A DNA stretch of 64,000 bases, taken from contig JBKBLG010000003.1 of NCBI GenBank assembly GCA_046296295.1, positions 62,001 to 126,000 on the forward strand, read 5' to 3'. The notes beneath the pieces were generated by a model. That model ran no database searches. It had not been told where the DNA came from and saw only the letters and a list, made by a program, of their open reading frames with translations. Shown one piece after another: positions 24,153 through 31,083 of this stretch. The stretch comes from UBA10646 sp046296295 (GTDB taxonomy: Bacteria > Bacteroidota > Bacteroidia > Chitinophagales > Chitinophagaceae). The translations under genes were made by a program, and so were the position numbers. How positions within the stretch are numbered: position 1 is the stretch's first letter; the number at the start of each line of letters is the position of its first letter.

Positions 24153-26384
24153 ATGAAACTGATACAAACCATCGCTTGGATAAGCACAAGTTTTTTGTTC
24201 GGGAATGCCATGGCGCAACAGCAAGCTATTGATACGTTAGAACAAGACCCCAAAAAAGTAATAGATGTTACAGTAGTGGGTCGCAAAAGCAGAAGCGATA
24301 TACATCAACTACCTGAAATTGTGGGTACCGATATTATGGCGGGTAAGAAAAACTCGTTGGTAGTAATGGATAATGTGAATGGTAACATTGTTACTAATAA
24401 CATGCGGCAAGTACTTGCCAAAGTACCAGGCATACATATTTGGGAAAGTGATGGCAGTGGTATTCAAATTGGCATTGCTGCTCGCGGGTTGAGCCCTAAC
24501 CGCAGTTGGGAGTTTAACACCCGACAAAATGGATATGATATTTCAAGCGACCCTTTTGGATACCCTGAGGCATATTATACGCCTCAATTACAATCGGTTC
24601 AAAGAATACAAATAGTACGTGGTGCAGGGGCTTTACAATACGGCCCACAGTTTGGCGGCTTAGTCAATTTTATTTTGCGTAACGGCAGTGATATTCAAAA
24701 GTCTTTTCAATTTGAAACACAAAATACTGTTGGCAGTTTTGGGTTAGTGAACACTTACAATGCAGTGGGTGGAAATACCAACAAAATACATTATTACGCT
24801 TTTTACGACCAACGCAACGCCGATGGTTGGCGAGAAAATAGTCGTTACAAAGTAAAAACAGGGTTTGCCTCGTTTAATTATCAAGCTACCAACAAACTAA
24901 AGCTAGGTTTTGAATATACTAACTTTTATATGATTAGTCAGCAACCGGGCGGCTTAACTGACGCACAGTTTAACAACAATGCACGCCAAAGTTTCAGAAG
25001 CCGCAACTGGTTTAATAATGTTTGGAACATTGGCACTGTTACCGCCGACTATCAATTTAACAACAACACATTGCTTCAAATAAAAGCTTTTGGTATGTGG
25101 GCCGAACGCAACAGCATAGGTTTTACACAAAACGTACTAATTGCAGATACTATTAACGCAGCCACACGCCAATACAACAACCGAGTTGTTGATGTTGATA
25201 ACTACAAAAATTACGGTATGGAAGCACGCTTTATCACTCAATTCAATGTAGGTGCTTGGAGTAATAATGTAAGTACAGGAGTTCGATACTTCAATGGTAG
25301 CACGTACCGTTATCGTAATGGCAGAGGCGATGTTGGTAATAACTTTAATCTAACATTATTAAGTCCATACACGCAAGATTTAGATTTAACTACAAGTAAT
25401 GTTGCAGTGTTTGTTGAGAACATGTTTAGTTACAGGCAACTCCGCATTATTCCTGGTGTACGCTTCGAAACTATTGGTAATACTGTGGGAGGACAGATAA
25501 ATGTTACCAATGGTAATATTGTGCCAGTAATTACACAAAGCAAAAAAAGAACCTTTTTATTAGCGGGTATTGGTGCCGAATACCACATTAAATACACAGA
25601 ATTGTATGCCAATATTAGTGAGGCATATCGCCCTGCATTATTTAGTGATTTAACAGGTACGCCCACCTTAGATGTGATAGACCAAAATTTGAAAGATGCT
25701 AAAGGTTACAATGCCGATTTAGGTTATCGCGGCAAGGTGAAAGATTATTTATTTTTTGATATTGGTATCTTTTACTTACAATACAATAACCGTATTGGCA
25801 CACTTGCAATGCAAGATGCGAATGGTAACTTCTACAACTTTAGAACCAACGTTGGCAACAGTGTAAGTAAGGGTACAGAATTTTTGATAGAGTTTAACCC
25901 TGTAAGAGCCTTTGTAAAAAATACAACTTGGGGCAGTGTTGGTGTATTTGTAAGTGGTACCTATACCGATGCTCGTTACAATAATTTTAGTACAAGTAGC
26001 CGCCAAGGTAACAGTATTGTTAAAACAGACTTTAACAACAAACGAGTAGAAAATGCCCCGCAATGGATTGTTCGCAGTGGTATTAATTATTACTACAAAG
26101 GCTTAACCATTACTACACAATGGAGCTATGTAAGCAGCGCATTTAGCGATGCTACTAATACACTAACACCAACTGCTAATGGTCAAAACGGATTAATACC
26201 AAGTTATCATGTAGCAGATATGAGCGCCACTTATAAGTTTTTAGAAAAATTTAATATTAAAGCAGGTATTAACAACGCAACAGATGCAAGATACTTTACT
26301 AGAAGGGCAGGCGGCTACCCTGGCCCAGGTTTGTTACCTGCCGATGCTCGAAATGTGTACATTAGTGTAGGGGCAATACTGTAA
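24153..26384 (+). CDS. TonB-dependent siderophore-type receptor (FecA-like)
   Basis: The 743-residue outer-membrane receptor has a signal peptide (to about residue 22, AMAQQQA), a plug domain (residues about 45-170: LAKVPGIHIWESDGSGIQIGIAARGLSPNRSWEFNTRQNG) and a 22-strand type barrel ending in an aromatic strand (ARNVYISVGAIL). It resembles Fe(3+)-dicitrate receptors. No CarboxypepD_reg domain, SusD partner or FecR/FecI pair is adjacent, so the substrate, probably an iron chelate, is inferred only from the family. It is divergent from MmcQ and followed by a perfect terminator. Confidence 0.9.
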   Translation: MKLIQTIAWISTSFLFGNAMAQQQAIDTLEQDPKKVIDVTVVGRKSRSDIHQLPEIVGTDIMAGKKNSLVVMDNVNGNIVTNNMRQVLAKVPGIHIWESDGSGIQIGIAARGLSPNRSWEFNTRQNGYDISSDPFGYPEAYYTPQLQSVQRIQIVRGAGALQYGPQFGGLVNFILRNGSDIQKSFQFETQNTVGSFGLVNTYNAVGGNTNKIHYYAFYDQRNADGWRENSRYKVKTGFASFNYQATNKLKLGFEYTNFYMISQQPGGLTDAQFNNNARQSFRSRNWFNNVWNIGTVTADYQFNNNTLLQIKAFGMWAERNSIGFTQNVLIADTINAATRQYNNRVVDVDNYKNYGMEARFITQFNVGAWSNNVSTGVRYFNGSTYRYRNGRGDVGNNFNLTLLSPYTQDLDLTTSNVAVFVENMFSYRQLRIIPGVRFETIGNTVGGQINVTNGNIVPVITQSKKRTFLLAGIGAEYHIKYTELYANISEAYRPALFSDLTGTPTLDVIDQNLKDAKGYNADLGYRGKVKDYLFFDIGIFYLQYNNRIGTLAMQDANGNFYNFRTNVGNSVSKGTEFLIEFNPVRAFVKNTTWGSVGVFVSGTYTDARYNNFSTSSRQGNSIVKTDFNNKRVENAPQWIVRSGINYYYKGLTITTQWSYVSSAFSDATNTLTPTANGQNGLIPSYHVADMSATYKFLEKFNIKAGINNATDARYFTRRAGGYPGPGLLPADARNVYISVGAIL

Positions 26385-26407
26385 AACAATTTATAATCAA
26401 TAAAATT

Positions 26408-26435
26408 ATGAGTGCCGCAATATTGCGGCACTCAT
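26408..26435 (+). terminator. terminator after the FecA-like receptor
   Basis: ATGAGTGCCGCAA TA TTGCGGCACTCAT is a perfect 13-base stem, followed by TTTTTAG, 24 bases after the receptor stop. Confidence 0.92.
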
Positions 26436-26468
26436 TTTTAGTATAACAAAATACCTTACGGTAAATAT

Positions 26469-27176
26469 TTACGCAAGTGTTGCAAGCTTAGCCACTAATA
26501 ATGGCACTCCTTCTGTAGCAGGCATTTCAATAGTTTGTACATGTACCCCATCTACAGCAGGTATTTTCTTATCTACTACAAAAATGGGTGTACCAGGTTG
26601 TACATAGTACAATAACCCCGCAGCCGGATACACAACTAAAGATGTACCAATTACAACAACAATATCTGCCATACTTACTAAAGTTGCAGCCGTATCAATC
26701 AACGGCACTGGTTCTTCAAACCAAACTATTGCAGGTCTAAGTTGGTGCCCATCCGGAGCTAAATCGCCTATATTTATATCACCTGATATTGGATACAAAA
26801 TAGATGCATTCGCTTCGCTGCGCATTTTCAAAATTTCGCCATGCAAATGCAATACTTTTTTACTCCCAGCACGTTCATGTAAGTCATCAACATTTTGCGT
26901 TACAATAAAAACATCAAACCATTTTTCGAGTTCCACCAAGGCACGATGTGCTGCATTAGGCTGTGCTTCTAATACTGCCTTGCGACGCATGTTGTAAAAG
27001 TTTAACACCAACTGCGGATGCTTGTGCCAAGCTCTTGGAGTAGCTACATCTTCAATAGCGTAACCTTCCCATAATCCATCACTATCACGAAAAGTTCTTA
27101 AACCGCTTTCCGCACTAATACCTGCACCTGTTAATACCACTATTTTTTTTCGTGGTTTTGCTTGTTCTTTTTCCAT
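26469..27176 (-). CDS. cobB: NAD-dependent protein deacylase (sirtuin, Sir2/CobB)
   Basis: I place the start at ATG 27176 (MEKEQAKPRKKIVVLTGAGISAESG), giving 235 residues. An in-frame extension to 27260 is open, but it overlaps the end of a decayed DUF4349 gene read in another frame. Motifs: GAGISAESGLRTFRDSDGLW, VTQNVDDLHERAG with the catalytic His in VLHLHGE, the reduced zinc region, RPAIVWFEEPVP and GTSLVVYPAAGL. It removes acyl groups from lysines at the cost of NAD+; the class III type (desuccinylase-like) is possible. Its TAA stop lies within a dispersed-element pair (26452-26470). Confidence 0.93.
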   Translation of the reverse strand: MEKEQAKPRKKIVVLTGAGISAESGLRTFRDSDGLWEGYAIEDVATPRAWHKHPQLVLNFYNMRRKAVLEAQPNAAHRALVELEKWFDVFIVTQNVDDLHERAGSKKVLHLHGEILKMRSEANASILYPISGDINIGDLAPDGHQLRPAIVWFEEPVPLIDTAATLVSMADIVVVIGTSLVVYPAAGLLYYVQPGTPIFVVDKKIPAVDGVHVQTIEMPATEGVPLLVAKLATLA

Positions 27177-27800
27177 ACGAATAGCAAGATACCAACAATC
27201 AACAGTATTGGGCGTAAACTGCCAGTAATTATGTAACAACTTCAACCACAGCCCAACCATCGCTAAGAGCTTGTTGAAATGTTATTGTATAAGAGGTTTC
27301 GCTATTGGCAAATACAATAGGTTCATAATTATTAAAATGAATTTTACTGTAGATAGATGGTGCTGCTCAGTGCTTTAAAGTTCATGTAGCTAAGTGATAT
27401 GCATTATCAATTGCTTCTATTTCTTTTTGCAGGGCGATGAGATCACTCATATTAGCAGCCTGGAGTTGTAGTTATTACTATCGAGCCTTTAAATGCAATT
27501 GAGCTTGTACTTTGTTTTTTGCGTGATGGCAAGTGGTAGTAACATCGCTACTTGTTACCTGCTTTTCTACCCAACCCATTGCCTTTGACTCCATTGGTAA
27601 GCGCAACACATCAAAAAGCTGTATAGGTACTTTTACTGTTAGTGTAACACTTGCTGCATTGTTGGTATTACTACTTTTTACTTCACTAGCCACATAAACA
27701 CCTACAATATTTAGTTGTTCGTTAAGTCATTGTTGCTATGTATTAACAGATGTTACACCAGCCTTCATATGTGCTTGGTGCAACCCTAAATACAACACAA
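27140..27800 (-). pseudogene. decayed DUF4349 membrane-protein gene
   Basis: Leftward fragments in several frames together make up a DUF4349 protein. LNEQLNIVGVYVASEVKSS and VTLTVKVPIQLFDVL...GWVEKQVTSSDVT lie in one frame; after stops at about 27478 come AANMSDLIALQKEIEAIDNAYHLAT and then EPIVFANSETSYTITFQQALSDGWAVVEVV. The end, in yet another frame, is LRPILLIVGILLFVWKKNKQ with stop at 27140-27142. Stops and frame changes rule out a working gene. Its C-terminus overlaps the sirtuin start by about 36 bases, so the two were once an overlapping pair. Confidence 0.7.
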
Positions 27801-27858
27801 TTCAGCATAAACGAACTGTAAAACCACAGACAAAATGTCAACACCTTCGCAAAAAAAA

Positions 27859-27899
27859 GTGCTGCAATGTTACTCACAAGCTAAAACAAATTGCAGCAC
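27859..27899. terminator. terminator-like hairpin at the left edge of block 2
   Basis: GTGCTGCAAT and ATTGCAGCAC pair around a 21-base loop. An A-run precedes it and ATTTTATTT follows. It may mark the boundary between the resident decayed gene and accessory block 2. Confidence 0.5.
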
Positions 27900-27926
27900 A
27901 TTTTATTTACCCCAACCGCACCTTAA

Positions 27927-28001
27927 CCAAACCACCACCCTTACGACTGGGCGAATGAACTTTTAGACAAAAACGGACTGAACAACCGTATTAAAATTTA
28001 A
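27927..28001 (+). pseudogene. possible C-terminal fragment of a lost gene
   Basis: After an in-frame TAA the plus strand reads PNHHPYDWANELLDKNGLNN followed by RIKI and TAA, a coherent-looking 24-codon tail. It precedes the methylase-like gene and would be the end of a truncated gene at the left edge of the block. It is too short to assign. Confidence 0.3.
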
Positions 28002-28022
28002 CTTTGATAACAAATAAATTAA

Positions 28023-28721
28023 TTGATAGAATTGAACGAAGAAATACAACAAAACAAGCAAGTAAAATCTAAACAACGTGTGGCCGACCACGGTGAAGTT
28101 TTTACAAACCAACGTGAAGTAAACGCTATGCTTGACCTTGTGAAACACGAAACCGAACGCATTGATAGCCGTTTCCTTGAACCTGCTTGCGGTAACGGAA
28201 ACTTCCTTGCCGAAGTGCTTAACAGAAAACTAAACGTAGTAGAACATAAATACTGCCACACACAAATTGAGTGGGAACGTTACGCTGTGCTTGCTGTGTG
28301 TAACATATACGGTGTTGATATTTTGGAAGACAATGCCGAAGAATGTCGCCAACGTTTGTTCAACATTTTTAAAGAACGCTACAACGCTTTGTTTGCCAAC
28401 AAATGCAAACCCGAAGTGTTGCGTAGCGTGAACTTTCTACTACACCGAAACATTTTATGGGGCGATGCTTTAGACTTTACCAATCCGCAAACAAAACAAC
28501 CCATTATTTTTAGCGAATGGAGTGCCGTTAACGGAAACATGCTAAAACGCAGGGATTATATGTTTAAATTTTTAGTAGAGAAAACGCATCAGTTTTCACT
28601 ATTCAATGACGAAGGTAATGCCGCAGCCATTGACGAACCTGTAAAAGATTTTCCTTTGGTGCATTTTTTACAATTGTCTGAGGCAGAATTTGCAGAATTA
28701 AAGGATAAGCAGGATGAATAA
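28023..28721 (+). CDS. DNA methyltransferase-like protein with SAM motif only
   Basis: The 232-residue protein has HGEVFTN and the SAM-binding motif FLEPACGNGNFLAEVL, then the conserved VNFLLHRNILWGDALDF and SEWSAVNGNMLKRRDY. It lacks an NPPY catalytic motif, so it may be a partner or split part of the methylase encoded further on. An in-frame stop sits immediately before TTG at 28023, and the only ATG is too far in, so translation must begin at TTG 28023 or TTG 28032; this is unusual. It overlaps the GxxExxY gene by eight bases, opening a three-gene coupled operon. Confidence 0.75.
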   Translation: MIELNEEIQQNKQVKSKQRVADHGEVFTNQREVNAMLDLVKHETERIDSRFLEPACGNGNFLAEVLNRKLNVVEHKYCHTQIEWERYAVLAVCNIYGVDILEDNAEECRQRLFNIFKERYNALFANKCKPEVLRSVNFLLHRNILWGDALDFTNPQTKQPIIFSEWSAVNGNMLKRRDYMFKFLVEKTHQFSLFNDEGNAAAIDEPVKDFPLVHFLQLSEAEFAELKDKQDE

Positions 28722-29214
28722 ATTCGATGAAATAACTTACAAAATAAATGGCTGTGCTATGAAAGTGCATAATACACTTGGCAACGGTTTTCAAGAAGTA
28801 ATTTATCAGCGTTGTTTGGCTATTGAACTCGAAAGAGCAGGTTTAAGCTTTGCAAGAGAGGTTGAACAGGATATTTTTTACGATGGCATTCATGTAGGTA
28901 CTCGAAGAGCAGATTTTATTGTTGAAAATGACATTGTTGTTGAACTTAAGGCAGTCATTAACTTAGAAGATGTGCATTTGGCTCAAGCTAAAAACTATTT
29001 AGTAGCATACGATAAACCTATTGGACTCTTAATCAATTTTGGTTCAACGAGTTTACAAATCAAAAAAGTGTTCAATAAAAAGTATAACCTGAATCCTGAA
29101 AAAAATCAAAAAAATCAGAATCAAGATTTGCACGCTTTAAATATGAACAAGATGATTAAAGATAAAGAATCCTGTGAATCCTCTAATCAAAACAATCCTG
29201 ATTCTGACAGATGA
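28714..29214 (+). CDS. GxxExxY family protein
   Basis: Residues 1-125 match the GxxExxY family: VHNTLGNGFQEVIYQRCLAIEL, then FYDGIHVGTRRADFIVENDIVVELKAV with D and ExK as in PD-(D/E)xK nucleases, and QAKNYLVAYDKPIGLLINFG. The nuclease link is a fold inference. The last 40 residues (from NPEKNQKNQNQ) are low-complexity and come from AATCCTG-type repeat DNA, beyond the usual family end. It overlaps the methylase-like gene by eight bases and the next methylase by four (ATGA). It looks like a guest gene in a restriction operon. Confidence 0.85.
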   Translation: MNKFDEITYKINGCAMKVHNTLGNGFQEVIYQRCLAIELERAGLSFAREVEQDIFYDGIHVGTRRADFIVENDIVVELKAVINLEDVHLAQAKNYLVAYDKPIGLLINFGSTSLQIKKVFNKKYNLNPEKNQKNQNQDLHALNMNKMIKDKESCESSNQNNPDSDR

Positions 29215-30842
29215 TTCAGACAAATTATAACCCCGATGTGCTTACTTGCTTGGCTAACCTAAGCAACGATGAAGTATTTACGCCACCCAACTTGGTGAAT
29301 GATATGTTGGACTTGCTCCCCGCAGAATTGTGGAGCAACCCCGATGCTAAGTTTTTAGACCCCGTGTGCAAAAGCGGTGTGTTTTTGCGTGAAATGGCAA
29401 AGCGACTGATGAAGGGTTTGGAAACCAAAATACCCGATAAACAACAACGCATTAACCACATTTTTAGCCAACAATTGTATGGCATTGCCATTACCGAACT
29501 GACAAGTTTATTAAGCCGTAGAAGTGTGTATTGCAGCAAAACCGCCAACGGTAAATACAGTATTTGCGAAACCTTTGATAACGAGCAAGGCAACATACGG
29601 TATGAACGTATGCAACACACTCGGCATCCTTCCACAGGCTCAGGAGGAAAATGTACCTATTGCGGTGCAAGCCAAGAAGTGTACGACCGTGGCGAGGATG
29701 CCGAAACCTACGCTTACAATTTTATTCACACAGAAAACCCTGAAAAAATATTTAATATGAAATTTGATGTTATTATAGGAAACCCACCTTATCAGTTGAA
29801 TGACGGGGGGAATCAATCTAGTGCTGTTCCTATCTATCATAAATTTATTCAACAAGCTAAAAAACTTAATCCTAAATATTTATCAATGATTATTCCATCT
29901 CGTTGGTTCTCTGGAGGAAGAGGTCTTGATGATTTTAGAGATGAAATGTTGAATGATAATCGAATCAGGGTCATTCATGATTTTACTTCAAGCTCTGATT
30001 GTTTCCCAGGAGTTGAAATAAAGGGCGGTGTTTGTTATTTTTTATGGGAGCGTGATTCAACGGGGATTTGTTCAGTTTATGAACACAATGGAGCGGAAGT
30101 TACTATTTCAAAAAGACCTTTACTTGAGCAAGGAGCAGAAACCTTTATTAGGCACAGTAAAGCAATTTCTATTCTAAAAAAAGTTCAAGAAAAAAAAGAG
30201 AAGAGTTTTAGTGAGATATTACAAGGTGGTCGCTTTTTTGGGTTTCATACGAGCGTAAAGTGGAAAAATAAAACCCAAGGGTCAATACAGACTGCTGATG
30301 GTAAAAGTACATTTCCGATACAGTCAACTCAATCTGAAGGGTTTAATGTTAAAGTTTATATAGCTCATGGATTTTGTTGGATTGAAAAATCCAATATTGT
30401 AAAAAGTCAAGAGTTTGTTAATCAATTCAAAGTAATTATTCCACGCTCTGGTAATCCAGGAAGCACAATTTTAGGCAAACCCAAAATTTCAGAACCAAAT
30501 TCTTGTAGTTCAAATACATATGTTGTAGCAACTTTACCATTAACCAATAATCAAGAAAATTATGCCAATAATGTAGTTTCATATTTGCATTCAAAGTTTT
30601 TGAGATTTTTAGTTTATTTAAAAACAAGTACACAGGACGTACCGCCAAAAGCATACTTTTTCGTTCCGATGCAAGACTTCGCCGAACCCTGGACAGACGA
30701 AAAACTTTACAAAAAATACGGATTAACAGAGGAGGAGATTGCTTTTATAGAAAGTATGATACGGCCAATGTCTGAAGCAGGATTTTCGGGATTAGGAGAT
30801 GAGCAGGATTCGGAAATTGGCAATGCTTATGAAAACGAATAA
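29211..30842 (+). CDS. Eco57I-like N6-adenine DNA methyltransferase
   Basis: The 543-residue protein has SNDEVFTPPNLVNDML, a SAM motif FLDPVCKSGVFLREMA, a possible zinc knuckle CTYCGASQEVYDRGED, and the catalytic motif FDVIIGNPPYQLNDGG near residue 195, followed by a long target-recognition region. It methylates adenine in a restriction-modification system. An in-frame repeat insert (HPSTGSGG, 29627-29645) precedes the cysteines. The last 25 codons (MSEAGFSGLGDEQDSE) are duplicated downstream at a shift of 94 bases. It is coupled to the GxxExxY gene by ATGA and followed by the helicase gene. Confidence 0.88.
   Translation: MIQTNYNPDVLTCLANLSNDEVFTPPNLVNDMLDLLPAELWSNPDAKFLDPVCKSGVFLREMAKRLMKGLETKIPDKQQRINHIFSQQLYGIAITELTSLLSRRSVYCSKTANGKYSICETFDNEQGNIRYERMQHTRHPSTGSGGKCTYCGASQEVYDRGEDAETYAYNFIHTENPEKIFNMKFDVIIGNPPYQLNDGGNQSSAVPIYHKFIQQAKKLNPKYLSMIIPSRWFSGGRGLDDFRDEMLNDNRIRVIHDFTSSSDCFPGVEIKGGVCYFLWERDSTGICSVYEHNGAEVTISKRPLLEQGAETFIRHSKAISILKKVQEKKEKSFSEILQGGRFFGFHTSVKWKNKTQGSIQTADGKSTFPIQSTQSEGFNVKVYIAHGFCWIEKSNIVKSQEFVNQFKVIIPRSGNPGSTILGKPKISEPNSCSSNTYVVATLPLTNNQENYANNVVSYLHSKFLRFLVYLKTSTQDVPPKAYFFVPMQDFAEPWTDEKLYKKYGLTEEEIAFIESMIRPMSEAGFSGLGDEQDSEIGNAYENE
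29627..29645 (+). repeat. CCTTCCACAGGCTCAGG unit inserted in the methylase gene
   Basis: The unit belongs to the CTTCGACAAGCTCAGG family that forms the array at 9829-10440. It lies in frame and encodes PSTGSG between RH and GKCTYC, next to the putative zinc knuckle. Confidence 0.7.
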
Positions 30843-31024
30843 ACTATCCTGCCAACCTCAAATGTCTGAAGCAGGATTTTCGGGATTAGGGGATGAGCAG
30901 GATTCGGAAATTGGCAATGCTTATGAAAATGAATAAACAATTCTGTCAATCCTAAAATCAAGAAAATCCTGATGCAGACGATGAGTAAAAATGTCAGAAG
31001 CAGGATATTCAGGATTAAAAGATT
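30768..31024 (+). repeat. tandem duplication of the methylase 3' end, plus AATCCTG repeats
   Basis: The segment from ATG 30768 to 30844 recurs at 30862-30938 with only two or three changes (shift 94). A shorter third copy begins at ATG 30991. Each copy starts ATGTCTGAAGCAGGA or ATGTCAGAAGCAGGA, so copies two and three form 24-26 codon frames. The surrounding DNA is made of AATCCTG/CAGGATT units. No separate gene is evident in the 241 bases before the helicase gene. Confidence 0.9.
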
Positions 31025-31083
31025 TGCAAGATTTTTTTATTCCTAATCCTGTTTATTCTAAAATCTTGTAAATCCTGATCAAG

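Noticed and set aside
30862..31024. Small genes in the methylase tail copies
   Set aside because: The 24-26 codon frames are explained by duplication of the methylase end; no ribosome-binding or conservation evidence is visible.
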